Shown here: one piece after another, positions 27,202 through 35,950 of the stretch
Position numbering within the stretch: position 1 is the stretch's first letter
How the letters are laid out: each line of letters begins with the position of its first letter
Assembly: GCF_041911615.1 (NCBI RefSeq)
Contig: NZ_JAYROR010000089.1
Location: forward strand, 17,472-81,471
Length of the DNA stretch: 64,000 nt
Direction: 5' to 3'
Source of the DNA: Zoogloea sp041911615
Lineage (GTDB): Bacteria > Pseudomonadota > Gammaproteobacteria > Burkholderiales > Rhodocyclaceae
The notes under the pieces: generated by a model
Told to the model about the DNA's origin: nothing
Databases searched by the model: none
The model's input: only the letters and a program-made list of their open reading frames with translations
Translations under genes and position numbers: made by a program

Positions 27202-28746
27202 ATGCTCGATGCCACCCTCAAGACCCAGTTGCAAGCCTACCTGACCCGGGTGACCCGTCCGGTCGAGATGGTTGCGTCCCTCGACGACAGCGCCAGCGCC
27301 CGCGAGATGCGCGAACTGCTGCAGGAGATCGCGAGCCTGTCGCCGCTGGTCAGCTTCGTCGAGCGCGAGGACGGCGCCGAGCGAAAGCCGTCGTTCCGGA
27401 TCGCCCAGCCGGGGGCCGACACCGCGATCCGCTTTGCGGCGATCCCGCTCGGGCACGAATTCACCTCGCTGGTGCTGGCCTTGCTGCAGGTCGGCGGCCA
27501 CCCGCCGAAGGTGAGCGACGAAGTGCTCGAACAGATTCGCAACCTCGATGGCGAGTTCAATTTCGTCACCTACATCTCGCTGTCGTGCCAGAACTGCCCC
27601 GAGGTAGTGCAGTCGCTCAACCTGATGGCGTTGATCAATCCGAAGATCCGCCACGAGACGGTGGATGGCGCGCTGTTCCAGGACGAGGTCACGCGGCTGC
27701 AGATCATGGCGGTACCGACGGTGTTCCTGAACGGCCAGGCGTTCGGCCAGGGGCGGATGGAGCTGGAACAGATCCTCGCCAAGGTGGATTCCGGCTCCGA
27801 CGCCCGCGCGGCTGCGAAGCTGGCGGCAAAGGACGCGTTCGACGTGCTGGTGGTGGGCGGTGGGCCGGCGGGTGCCGCGGCGGCGATCTACGCGGCGCGC
27901 AAGGGGATTCGCACCGGCGTGGTCACGGAGCGCTTCGGCGGTCAGGTGCTCGACACCCTGGCGATCGAGAACTTCATCTCGGTGAAGGAAACCGAGGGAC
28001 CGCGTCTTGCCGCCGCGCTGGAAGAACACGTCCGCCAATACGACGTGGACATCATGAACTTGCAGCGCGCCGAGGCCCTGGTGCCCGGCGAGCTGATCGA
28101 GGTGAAGCTGGCGAGCGGCGCCAGCCTGCGCTCGAAGACGGTGATCCTGTCCACCGGCGCGCGCTGGCGTGACATGAACGTGCCGGGCGAAACCGAGTAC
28201 CGCACCAAGGGCGTGACCTACTGCCCGCACTGCGACGGCCCGCTCTTCAAGGGCAAGCCGGTGGCGGTGATCGGCGGCGGCAATTCGGGCGTCGAGGCGG
28301 CGATCGACCTGGCCGGCGTGGTCGATCACGTGACGCTGCTGGAGTTCGACAGCAAGCTGCGTGCGGATGCGGTGTTGGTGGCCAAGCTCGAGAGCCTGCC
28401 CAACGTGAAGATCATCGTGAATGCCCAGACCACCGAGGTGAAGGGTGACGGCCAGAAGGTGACCGGCCTCATCTACAAGGATCGGGTCTCCGGCGAGATG
28501 CACGCGCTCGCGCTCGCCGGCATCTTCGTGCAGATCGGCCTCCTGCCCAACACCGGCTGGCTGAAGGGTACGGTGGAGCTGTCGCCCCGTGGCGAGATCG
28601 TCGTCGATGCCCACGGTCGCACGTCGGTGCCCGGTGTGTTTGCGGCCGGCGATGTGACCACGGTGCCGTTCAAGCAGATCATCATCGCGATGGGCGAGGG
28701 GGCGAAGGCGTCGCTGTCGGCCTTCGATCATCTGATCCGCAACTGA
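27202..28746 (+). CDS. ahpF: Alkyl hydroperoxide reductase subunit F
   Basis: A 514-aa flavoprotein disulfide reductase that passes electrons from NADH to AhpC. The N-terminal part holds two thioredoxin-like folds with the redox pair Cys129/Cys132 (SCQNCPEV); then an FAD-binding GGGPAGAAAAIYAAR, the thioredoxin-reductase pair Cys341/Cys344 (YCPHCDGP), and an NADH-binding GGGNSGVEAAIDLA. I chose ATG 27202 with AAGGA upstream. Only read-through or an unseen promoter in the 98-base gap links it to ahpC. Confidence 0.97.
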   Translation: MLDATLKTQLQAYLTRVTRPVEMVASLDDSASAREMRELLQEIASLSPLVSFVEREDGAERKPSFRIAQPGADTAIRFAAIPLGHEFTSLVLALLQVGGHPPKVSDEVLEQIRNLDGEFNFVTYISLSCQNCPEVVQSLNLMALINPKIRHETVDGALFQDEVTRLQIMAVPTVFLNGQAFGQGRMELEQILAKVDSGSDARAAAKLAAKDAFDVLVVGGGPAGAAAAIYAARKGIRTGVVTERFGGQVLDTLAIENFISVKETEGPRLAAALEEHVRQYDVDIMNLQRAEALVPGELIEVKLASGASLRSKTVILSTGARWRDMNVPGETEYRTKGVTYCPHCDGPLFKGKPVAVIGGGNSGVEAAIDLAGVVDHVTLLEFDSKLRADAVLVAKLESLPNVKIIVNAQTTEVKGDGQKVTGLIYKDRVSGEMHALALAGIFVQIGLLPNTGWLKGTVELSPRGEIVVDAHGRTSVPGVFAAGDVTTVPFKQIIIAMGEGAKASLSAFDHLIRN

Positions 28747-28762
28747 TCCGGGTTTCCGTGCC

Positions 28763-28794
28763 CAAAAAAAACCGCCGGGTTTGCGCCCGGCGGT
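28763..28794 (-). terminator. Intrinsic terminator after hemF
   Basis: Stem ACCGCCGGG/CCCGGCGGT (28771-28779 and 28786-28794) with a 6-base loop; on the minus strand it is followed by a run of T (28763-28770). It also lies just past the ahpF stop and may serve both convergent genes. Confidence 0.82.
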
Positions 28795-28806
28795 CGTGCT
28801 TTTAGG

Positions 28807-29715
28807 TCAGGCCCAGTCCTTGTGGATCAGGAAGTCGGTGTAGAGCCGCGCTTCCGGGCTGCCGGCTTCCGGCTGCCAGTCGTAGCGCCATTTGACGATG
28901 GGCGGCATCGACATGAGGATGGATTCGGTGCGCCCGCCCGATTGCAGGCCGAACAGCGTGCCGCGGTCGAAGACCAGGTTGAACTCGACGTAGCGGCCGC
29001 GGCGATAGGCCTGGAAATCGCGTTCGCGATCAAAGTAGGGCGTGTCCCGGCGACGCTCGACGATGGGCAGGTAGGCGGGCAAAAATGCGTCGCCGACGCT
29101 GCGGGTCAGCGCGAAGGCAGCGTCGAAATCCACCTTGCCGTCGGCGCCGTGGTCGTCGAAGAACAGGCCGCCAACGCCGCGGGGCTCGTTGCGGTGCTTG
29201 AGGAAGAAGTAGCGGTCGCACCAGTCCTTGAGGCGCTGGTATTCGGGTTCGCCCCAGGGCAGCACGGCGGCCTTGCAGGTGGCGTGGAAGTGGCGGACGT
29301 CTTCCTCGAAGGGGTAGTAGGGGGTGAGATCCATGCCGCCGCCGAACCACCAGACGTCGTCCTTGCCGGGCGCCGAGGCGATGAAGAAGCGCACGTTCAT
29401 GTGCACGGTGGGGCAGTACGGGTTGCGTGGGTGGAGCACCAGCGAGACGCCCATCGCCTCGTAGCTGCGGCCGGCGAGCTCGGGCCGGGCGGCGGTGGCG
29501 GAGGGCGGCAGGCCTTCGCCCATCACATGGGAGAAGTTGCAGCCGCCGCGTTCGAAGAAATTGCCTTCCTCGATCAGGCGGGTGAGGCCGCCGCCGCCGG
29601 CCGGGCGGGTCCAGCTGTCGGTGACGAAGGGCTTGCCGTCGAAGGCTTCGAGGGCGGCGACGATGCGGGCCTGAAGGTCGAGAAGATAGGCTTTGACAGC
29701 GGCGCGGTCAGGCAT
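28807..29715 (-). CDS. hemF: Oxygen-dependent coproporphyrinogen-III oxidase
   Basis: A 302-aa enzyme that decarboxylates two propionates of coproporphyrinogen III with oxygen, giving protoporphyrinogen IX. Seen: ERGGCNFSHVMGEGLP, GVSLVLHPRNPYCPTVHMNVRFF, WWFGGGMDLTPYYP, and a conserved C-terminal MPPIVKWRYDW. The start is ATG 29715 with GGAG nine bases upstream; longer readings run into the tautomerase gene. A terminator-like hairpin lies 20 bases before the start, so its expression relative to the upstream genes deserves attention. Confidence 0.97.
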   Translation of the reverse strand: MPDRAAVKAYLLDLQARIVAALEAFDGKPFVTDSWTRPAGGGGLTRLIEEGNFFERGGCNFSHVMGEGLPPSATAARPELAGRSYEAMGVSLVLHPRNPYCPTVHMNVRFFIASAPGKDDVWWFGGGMDLTPYYPFEEDVRHFHATCKAAVLPWGEPEYQRLKDWCDRYFFLKHRNEPRGVGGLFFDDHGADGKVDFDAAFALTRSVGDAFLPAYLPIVERRRDTPYFDRERDFQAYRRGRYVEFNLVFDRGTLFGLQSGGRTESILMSMPPIVKWRYDWQPEAGSPEARLYTDFLIHKDWA

Positions 29716-29735
29716 GGGGTGGGCTCCGGGGATGG

Positions 29736-29756
29736 AAAAAACCGGCCAGCGGCCGG
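29736..29756 (-). terminator. Terminator-like hairpin between the tautomerase gene and hemF
   Basis: Stem CCGGCC/GGCCGG with a 3-base loop, followed on the minus strand by TTTTTT. It fits an intrinsic terminator for the tautomerase gene but sits only 20 bases before the hemF start, leaving almost no room for a separate hemF promoter. Confidence 0.65.
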
Positions 29757-29764
29757 CGGATGAA

Positions 29765-30130
29765 TCAGGCGCCGGGAATGAGGCGCTTCGAGTAGGTGTC
29801 GCGATCCATGTCGCGGGCTTCGGAGGTGATCTGCACCACCTGGGGGCCGGGTGCGACGAGGGGCGCGATGGCCTCCACAAGAGCGGCGGTGAGGCGCTGC
29901 TTGGTGGCGCTGTCACGGCCGGACAGCAGCGCCAGGCCGGCGTGGATGAAGCCGTGGTCGGCGCCGCTGCCGACCCGGAAGTGCTCGACCGGGAACAGCC
30001 GCGCCTTGATGGCGTCGGCCGGGGCGAACACGCCGCTTGCCACCAGCGCATCGGTGGTGGCCGTCAGCACCGCGGCCGGATCGAACCGGCCGGCGATGTT
30101 GGTGCTGTACTCGATGCGCAGGTGGGGCAT
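29765..30130 (-). CDS. 5-carboxymethyl-2-hydroxymuconate isomerase family protein
   Basis: A 121-aa protein beginning MPHLRIEYSTNI, with Pro at position 2 as the likely catalytic base of the tautomerase superfamily, then IKARLFPVEHFRVG and SGADHGFIHAGLALLSGR. This fits the CHMI family (HpaF), which isomerises the homoprotocatechuate ring-cleavage product. No other gene of that degradation path is in the window, so the substrate here may differ. It starts three bases after purD ends and so is cotranscribed with purH-purD. Confidence 0.85.
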   Translation of the reverse strand: MPHLRIEYSTNIAGRFDPAAVLTATTDALVASGVFAPADAIKARLFPVEHFRVGSGADHGFIHAGLALLSGRDSATKQRLTAALVEAIAPLVAPGPQVVQITSEARDMDRDTYSKRLIPGA

Positions 30131-30133
30131 GGT

Positions 30134-31423
30134 TCAGCCTTTGCGACCGACGGCGCGGTAGCCGATGTCGCGGCGGCACTGCATGCCGTCGAAGTGGATC
30201 TGGTCGAGCTGCTCGTAGGCACGCTTCTGGGCGCTCTTCACGTTGTCACCCAGCGCGGTGACGCACAGCACGCGGCCACCGTTGGTGACCACCTGACCGT
30301 CCGCCTCGGTGGTGCCAGCGTGGAAGACATGCACGTCTTCCGTTGCGGTGCCGGGTAGACCGTGGATCGCGTCGCCCTTGCGGGGGCTGTCCGGGTAGCC
30401 GGCGGCGGCCATCACCACGCCGAGGGCGAAGCGGCGGTCCCATTCGGCTTCGATCTTGTCGAGCTTGCCGGCGATGGCGGCTTCGACGAGATCGACCAGA
30501 TCGGTCTTGAGCCGCATCATGATCGGCTGGGTTTCCGGGTCGCCCATGCGGCAGTTGAACTCGACGACGCGGGGCGCGCCCTTGGCGTCGATCATCAGGC
30601 CGGCGTACAGGAAGCCGGTGTAGGGCAGCCCTTCGGCGGCCATGCCGGCGAGGGTCGGCATGATGATCTCGCGCATGGCGCGGGCGTGGACTTCGGGGGT
30701 GACCACCGGGGCGGGCGAGTAGGCGCCCATGCCGCCGGTGTTGGGGCCCTGGTCGGCATCCTTGAGGCGCTTGTGATCCTGGGAGGTGGCCAGCGGCAGA
30801 GCGTGGCGGCCGTCGGCCATCACGATGAAGCTGGCTTCCTCGCCGTCCATGAACTCCTCGATCACCACCCGCGGGCCGCGCTCGTCGTACTGCACGCCCA
30901 GGGTGTTGTGGGTGAGCATGGCGTCGATGGCGGCGTGGGCTTCGTCCGTGGTCATCGCGACCACCACACCCTTGCCGGCGGCGAGGCCATCGGCCTTGAT
31001 GACGATCGGCGCCCCTTCGGCGTCCACGTAGGCGTGGGCGGCGGCGGAGTCGGAGAAGGTCTGGTACTTGGCCGTCGGAATCTTGTGGCGGATCAGGAAC
31101 TGCTTGGCAAAATCCTTGGAGCTCTCGAGCTGGGCGGCGAGCTTGGTCGGCCCGAAGATCGGCAGCCCGGCGGCACGGAAGGCATCCACCACGCCGGCGG
31201 CCAGCGGTGCTTCGGGGCCGACGACGGTGAGGGCGATCTGCTCGCGGCGGGCGAGTTCGATGAGCTCGGGGATCGCGGTGACGGCGACGTTCTCGATGCC
31301 GGGCTCACGGGCGGTGCCCGGGTTGCCCGGGGCAACCAGCACCTTCTGCACGCGCGGCGAACGGGAGAGCTTCCAGGCCAGCGCGTGTTCGCGTCCGCCG
31401 GAGCCGATGACGAGGATCTTCAT
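30134..31423 (-). CDS. purD: Phosphoribosylamine-glycine ligase
   Basis: A 429-aa ATP-grasp enzyme joining glycine to phosphoribosylamine, the second step of purine synthesis. Seen: MKILVIGSGGREHALAWKL, PGNPGTA, VVGPEAPLAAG, PIVIKADGLAAGKGV and the family signature FNCRMGDPETQ. It is 13 bases downstream of purH, the usual purH-purD pair. Confidence 0.97.
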   Translation of the reverse strand: MKILVIGSGGREHALAWKLSRSPRVQKVLVAPGNPGTAREPGIENVAVTAIPELIELARREQIALTVVGPEAPLAAGVVDAFRAAGLPIFGPTKLAAQLESSKDFAKQFLIRHKIPTAKYQTFSDSAAAHAYVDAEGAPIVIKADGLAAGKGVVVAMTTDEAHAAIDAMLTHNTLGVQYDERGPRVVIEEFMDGEEASFIVMADGRHALPLATSQDHKRLKDADQGPNTGGMGAYSPAPVVTPEVHARAMREIIMPTLAGMAAEGLPYTGFLYAGLMIDAKGAPRVVEFNCRMGDPETQPIMMRLKTDLVDLVEAAIAGKLDKIEAEWDRRFALGVVMAAAGYPDSPRKGDAIHGLPGTATEDVHVFHAGTTEADGQVVTNGGRVLCVTALGDNVKSAQKRAYEQLDQIHFDGMQCRRDIGYRAVGRKG

Positions 31424-31436
31424 GGGGGTGCCCGGA

Positions 31437-33005
31437 TCAGTGACGGAAGTGGCGGAAGCCGGTGAGGACCATCGCGATGCCCTGCTCGTCGGCCGCGGCG
31501 ATCACCTCGGCGTCGCGCATCGAGCCACCCGGCTGGATGACGGCGGTGGCGCCGGCCTGGGCCAGCACGTCGAGGCCGTCACGGAACGGGAAGAAGGCGT
31601 CGGACGCCACCACGCAGCCGGGGATCACGAGACCGGCGTTCTCGGCCTTGATCTTGGCGATGCGGGCGGAATCGACACGGCTCATCTGGCCGGCGCCGAC
31701 GCCGATGGTCATGCCGTCCTTGCAGTAGACGATGGCGTTTGACTTGACGTACTTGGCCACGCGCCAGGCGAACAGCAGGTCGCCGAGCTCTTGTTCGGTG
31801 GGCGCGCGCTTGGTGACGACCTTCAGATCGGCCGCGGTGATCGGGGCGAAGTCGGCGCTCTGCACCAAGAGGCCGCCGCCGACGCGCTTGTAATCGGGCT
31901 GGCGGACGGTGCCCAGCGGATTGACCAGCACGCGGACGTTCTGCTTGGCCTTGAGGAGCTCGAGGGCTTCGTCGGTGTAGGCGGGGGCGATCAGCACTTC
32001 GAGGAACTGGGCGCTGACGGCTTCGGCCGCGGCGCGGTCGACGGTGGTGTTGAAGGCGATGATGCCGCCGAAGGCCGAGGTCGGGTCGGTGGAGAAGGCC
32101 TTCTTGTAGGCTTCCAGCGGGCTGGCGGCAACGGCCACGCCACACGGGTTGGCGTGCTTGACGATGACGCAGGCAACGCCGTCGAAGGCCTTGACGCATT
32201 CCCAGGCGGCGTCGGAGTCGGCGATGTTGTTGTACGACAGCTCCTTGCCCTGCAGCTGGGTGTAGGCAGCGATGCTGCCGGCCTGGGGCTGGGATTCGCG
32301 GTAGAAGGCGGCGGTCTGGTGGGGGTTCTCGCCGTAGCGGAGGTCCTGCACCTTGTCGAAGGCGAGCTGGAAGCGTTCCGGGTAGGCCTGCTTGCTGCCG
32401 TCGTCGGCGAGGGCGGTGAGGTGGTTGGAGATCGCCGAGTCGTAGCGGGCGGTGTGGGTGAAGGCCTTGCGGGCGAGGTCGAAGCGGGTCTTGTAGGACA
32501 GGGCGCCGTTGCCCGTCTTGAGCTCGGCGACAATCGCAGCGTAGTCGGCCGGATCGGTCACGATGCCGACGCCGCCGGCTTCGTTGCCGTGGTTCTTGGC
32601 CGCGGCGCGGACCATGGTCGGGCCGCCGATGTCGATGTTCTCGATGGCGTCTTCAAGCGTGCATTCGGGCTTGGCGACGGTGGCCTGGAAGGGGTAGAGG
32701 TTGACCACCACGAGGTCGATGCGCGGGATCTGGTGCTCGTCGAGCTTGGCCAGGTGCTCCGGCAGGTCGCGACGGGCGAGGATGCCGCCATGGACCTTGG
32801 GGTGCAGCGTCTTCACGCGGCCGTCGAGCATCTCGGGGAAGCCGGTGTAGTCGGACACGTCGGTGACCGGCAGGCCCGCGTCACGCAGGGACTTGGCGGT
32901 GCCGCCGGTGGACAGCAGGGCGATGCCGAGGGCGGACAGTTCACGGGCGAATTCGACGACGCCGGTCTTGTCGGAGACGCTGAGCAGGGCTTGGGTGACT
33001 TTCAT
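31437..33005 (-). CDS. purH: Bifunctional AICAR transformylase/IMP cyclohydrolase
   Basis: A 522-aa enzyme carrying out the last two steps of IMP synthesis. The N-terminal cyclohydrolase part shows LLSVSDKTGVVEFARELS, LLSTGGTAKSL, and VKTLHPKVHGGILARR; the C-terminal transformylase part shows YGENPHQTAAFY, GKELSYNNIADSDAAWE, KHANPCGVA with catalytic Lys-His, and the C-terminal VLTGFRHFRH. A GC hairpin followed by TTTT (33016-33034) lies just ahead of the start codon and may affect its expression. Confidence 0.97.
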   Translation of the reverse strand: MKVTQALLSVSDKTGVVEFARELSALGIALLSTGGTAKSLRDAGLPVTDVSDYTGFPEMLDGRVKTLHPKVHGGILARRDLPEHLAKLDEHQIPRIDLVVVNLYPFQATVAKPECTLEDAIENIDIGGPTMVRAAAKNHGNEAGGVGIVTDPADYAAIVAELKTGNGALSYKTRFDLARKAFTHTARYDSAISNHLTALADDGSKQAYPERFQLAFDKVQDLRYGENPHQTAAFYRESQPQAGSIAAYTQLQGKELSYNNIADSDAAWECVKAFDGVACVIVKHANPCGVAVAASPLEAYKKAFSTDPTSAFGGIIAFNTTVDRAAAEAVSAQFLEVLIAPAYTDEALELLKAKQNVRVLVNPLGTVRQPDYKRVGGGLLVQSADFAPITAADLKVVTKRAPTEQELGDLLFAWRVAKYVKSNAIVYCKDGMTIGVGAGQMSRVDSARIAKIKAENAGLVIPGCVVASDAFFPFRDGLDVLAQAGATAVIQPGGSMRDAEVIAAADEQGIAMVLTGFRHFRH

Positions 33006-33054
33006 GGGTATCTCGAAAAGGCCGCCGGGGCGGCGCGAAAAACGGAAATCGGTA

Positions 33055-33294
33055 TTACAGGAGTTCGTGCTCGGAGAGCTTGCGGCGCAGGGTGTTGCGG
33101 TTGATGCCGAGCATCTCGGCGCACAGCGTCTGGTTGCCGCCGGCCTGCTTGAGGACGAACTCGAGCATCGGACGCTCGACGTTCTTGATCACCATCGCGT
33201 ACAGGGCGTTGGGCTTTTCGCCGTCGAGGTCGCGGAAATAGGTGTCCAGCGCGCGACAGACAGAGTCGGCGATGTCATTGCTGGTGCTGCTCAT
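33055..33294 (-). CDS. fis: Fis family nucleoid-associated DNA-binding protein
   Basis: A 79-aa protein, shorter at the N-terminus than enterobacterial Fis (98 aa) but normal for betaproteobacteria. The C-terminal helix-turn-helix is clear (GGNQTLCAEMLGINRNTLRRKL). Fis bends DNA and adjusts transcription of growth-rate-linked genes. Its ATG overlaps the dusB stop (ATGA), the well-known dusB-fis operon order. Confidence 0.95.
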   Translation of the reverse strand: MSSTSNDIADSVCRALDTYFRDLDGEKPNALYAMVIKNVERPMLEFVLKQAGGNQTLCAEMLGINRNTLRRKLSEHELL

Positions 33295-34346
33295 GCTGCA
33301 AGCTCCTGGGGGAATTCTTCGGGGTCGGTGTAGACCAGTCGGCTGTCTCTGTCGGCGAGCCGGCCGAAGAACTCGTCAATGGCGGCAATTTGTTCTTGTA
33401 CGGTGGGCAGGGTGTTCATGACGTGGCGGAACTGTGCCGACCCGACCAGACCCTTGGTGTACCAGCTGATGTGCTTGCGGGCGATCTTGACGCCGGTATC
33501 CTCACCGTAGAAGGCGTAGAGGTCGGCGAGGTGCTCCTTGCACACCTGCAGGATCTCGGAAACCAGCGGCGGCGGAAGCTGCTCGCCGGTGGCGAGGAAA
33601 TGCTCGATCTCGCGGAAGATCCACGGGCGGCCCTGGGCCGCGCGGCCGATCATCACACCGTCGGCGCCGGTGTAGTCCAGCACGAACTTGGCCTTTTGCG
33701 GCGTGGTGATGTCACCGTTGGCGATCAGCGGGATGCGCACCCGGGTCTTCACGTCGGCGATGGTGTCGTACTCGGCGTCGCCGGTGTACTGGCAGGCGCG
33801 GGTGCGGCCGTGGATGGCGATCAGCTGGATGCCGGACTCTTCGGCGATCCGCGCGACGGTGGCGGCGTTCTTGTTGGCCTTGTTCCAGCCGGTGCGGAAC
33901 TTGAGGGTGACCGGGGTGTTGCCGGCAGCGCCGACGACGGCCTCGAGGATGCGCGCGACCAGCGGCTCGTCCTGCATCAGCGCGGAGCCAGCCATCACGT
34001 TGCAGACCTTCTTGGCCGGGCAGCCCATGTTGATGTCGATGATCTGGGCGCCGCGGTCGATGTTGTGGCGGGCGGCCTCGGCCATCATGGCCGGGTCGGC
34101 GCCGGCGATCTGCACGGAGATCGGATCGGCCTCGCCGTCGTGGTTGGCACGGCGCTGGGTCTTGGTGCTGCCGTACAGCAGGGAGTTGGACGTGACCATC
34201 TCGGACACGGCGAGTCCGGCCCCCATCTTCTTGCACAGCTGGCGGAAAGGGCGGTCCGTCACACCGGCCATGGGCGCAACGAACAGGTTGTTTCGCAAGG
34301 TGAATCCGGCGAATTGCATCGGGGGAGGGCGCGACTTGGAAAACAT
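33291..34346 (-). CDS. dusB: tRNA-dihydrouridine synthase B
   Basis: A 351-aa FMN-dependent enzyme that reduces uridines in the tRNA D-loop. Seen: NNLFVAPMAGVTDRPFR, SVQIAGADP, IDINMGCPAKKVCN with the catalytic Cys, LKFRTGWN, IHGRTRACQYTG, ANGDITTP and VMIGRAAQGRPWIF. Translation may start at ATG 34346 or at a second ATG nine codons on. It is the first gene of the dusB-fis pair and lies 71 bases after mtgA. Confidence 0.96.
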   Translation of the reverse strand: MFSKSRPPPMQFAGFTLRNNLFVAPMAGVTDRPFRQLCKKMGAGLAVSEMVTSNSLLYGSTKTQRRANHDGEADPISVQIAGADPAMMAEAARHNIDRGAQIIDINMGCPAKKVCNVMAGSALMQDEPLVARILEAVVGAAGNTPVTLKFRTGWNKANKNAATVARIAEESGIQLIAIHGRTRACQYTGDAEYDTIADVKTRVRIPLIANGDITTPQKAKFVLDYTGADGVMIGRAAQGRPWIFREIEHFLATGEQLPPPLVSEILQVCKEHLADLYAFYGEDTGVKIARKHISWYTKGLVGSAQFRHVMNTLPTVQEQIAAIDEFFGRLADRDSRLVYTDPEEFPQELAA

Positions 34347-34417
34347 AGCATTCTACCCGAAGGGGCGTTCGGCGGGCAGGGGCTGTGACGTCGCTAGGCG
34401 GGGCGCGGGGGCGCCGT

Positions 34418-35110
34418 TCAGGGCACTTCGGCGTACTGCATGCGGCCCTGGATGCGTGCCGCGTGGGCGGCGAGGCGTGGGCCGAAGCTCTTCTCGTACT
34501 TGCGCGGGTTGGGCAGCATCACCGCCATCCGGGCGGCCTGGGCGGGGGCCAGCTGGGCAGCGGGAATGCGGTAGTAGCGCTGGGCGGCGGCCTCGCAGCC
34601 GAAGATGCCGTTGCCCCATTCGACCACGTTGAGGTAGACCTCGAGGATGCGTCGCTTGTCCCACAGGGCTTCGATCATCACGGTGATGAGGGCTTCCTCG
34701 GCCTTGCGGAAGTAGCTGCGGGTCGGGGTGAGGAAGAGGTTCTTGGCGAGCTGCTGGCTGATCGTCGATCCACCCGCGACGGGTTTGCCCTTTTTCTGGT
34801 TTTTCTCGATGGCTTTCTGGATGCCGTCCCAGTCGAAGCCCTCGTGGTCCACGAACTTGTCGTCCTCGGCGGCGATGACGGCGCGCTTGAGGTGGATCGA
34901 GATGTTCTCGTAGGGCACCCAGCGGTAGTGAAGCTCGGCGTCGGGTTTGTCGGCGCTGAGCTCGTCGAGGCGCAGGCTCATGAAACTGGTGGCGGCCGGC
35001 GGGTTCCACTTCCACCACAGCACGTGGCCGAGCAGCCACACCTGGTAGCCGATGAACAGCAGGACCAGGGCGAGGAGGGCGCGGCGCGTCCAGCGCCAGA
35101 GGTGGAGCAT
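34418..35110 (-). CDS. mtgA: Monofunctional biosynthetic peptidoglycan transglycosylase
   Basis: A 230-aa inner-membrane enzyme with one N-terminal helix (about residues 11-28) and a GT51 glycosyltransferase domain: AVIAAEDDKFVDHEGFDWDGI with the catalytic Glu, GGSTISQQLAKNLFLTP, KAEEALITVMIEALWDKRRILEVYLNV-type segment. It polymerises glycan strands from lipid II in the periplasm without a transpeptidase domain. I chose ATG 35110, giving the usual length; a longer reading enters aroE. It lies 11 bases after aroE. Confidence 0.95.
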   Translation of the reverse strand: MLHLWRWTRRALLALVLLFIGYQVWLLGHVLWWKWNPPAATSFMSLRLDELSADKPDAELHYRWVPYENISIHLKRAVIAAEDDKFVDHEGFDWDGIQKAIEKNQKKGKPVAGGSTISQQLAKNLFLTPTRSYFRKAEEALITVMIEALWDKRRILEVYLNVVEWGNGIFGCEAAAQRYYRIPAAQLAPAQAARMAVMLPNPRKYEKSFGPRLAAHAARIQGRMQYAEVP

Positions 35111-35121
35111 CGCCGCCCGGC

Positions 35122-35943
35122 TCAGAGGTCGGCGCGGAGTGCGGTGAGCACCGGCGCCGTGTCTGGGCGAACCCCGCGCCACAGGGCGAAGCTCTCGGCG
35201 GCCTGTTCGACGAGCATCCCGAGGCCGTCGGCGAGGCGCGCGGCGCCTTGGGCGCGGGCCGCAGCGAGAAAGGGTGTGTCACCCTTGCCGTACATCATGT
35301 CGTAGGCGAGGCTGCCCGGGGCGTAGAGGCCCGGCGGCAGATCGGGGGCGGCGTCGGCGAGGCTGGCGCTGGTGGCGTTGATGACCACGTCGAAGCGGCG
35401 GCCGGCGAGCGCCGCGAAGCCGCAGCCGGTGGGCGCCAGGCGGCCTGGGGTGGCAAAGGCGGCGGCCAGGTCGACGGCTTTTGCGGCGGTACGATTGGCG
35501 ACGACGAGCTCGGCCGGTGCGGCGTCCAGCAGCGGCAGGACGGTGCCGCGGGCGGCGCCGCCGGCGCCGAGCAGCAGCACCCGTTTGCCGGCGATCGGGC
35601 AGCCGAGGTTGACGGTGATGTCGCGCAGGATGCCGGCACCGTCGGTGTTGTCGCCGAGGATGCCGTCGGCGCCGAAAGCGAGGGTGTTCACCGCGCCCGC
35701 GGCCTCGGCGCGCGGCGTGCGCCGGTCGGCCAGGGCGAAGGCTTCGAGCTTGAACGGGACGGTGACGTTGAGGCCGCGGCCGCCCCCGTCGCGGAAGTCG
35801 AGGGCCGTCGCGACGAAACCGTCGAGGGGCGCCCGCAGGGCGTCGTAGCGGAGCTGCTGGCCGGTCTGGGCGGCGAAGGCGGCGTGGATGCGCGGCGATT
35901 TGCTGTGGCCGATCGGATTGCCGATCACGGCGTAACGGTCCAT
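35122..35943 (-). CDS. aroE: Shikimate dehydrogenase
   Basis: A 273-aa NADPH enzyme reducing 3-dehydroshikimate in aromatic amino acid synthesis. Seen: YAVIGNPIGHSKSPRIHAAFA, LNVTVPFKLEAFALAD with the catalytic Lys, GDNTDGAGILRD with catalytic Asp, the nucleotide loop LLGAGGAARGTVLPLL, and ANRTAAKA. ATG 35943 gives the standard N-terminus. It lies seven bases after tonB and 11 before mtgA. Confidence 0.96.
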   Translation of the reverse strand: MDRYAVIGNPIGHSKSPRIHAAFAAQTGQQLRYDALRAPLDGFVATALDFRDGGGRGLNVTVPFKLEAFALADRRTPRAEAAGAVNTLAFGADGILGDNTDGAGILRDITVNLGCPIAGKRVLLLGAGGAARGTVLPLLDAAPAELVVANRTAAKAVDLAAAFATPGRLAPTGCGFAALAGRRFDVVINATSASLADAAPDLPPGLYAPGSLAYDMMYGKGDTPFLAAARAQGAARLADGLGMLVEQAAESFALWRGVRPDTAPVLTALRADL

Positions 35944-35950
35944 GGTCGGG

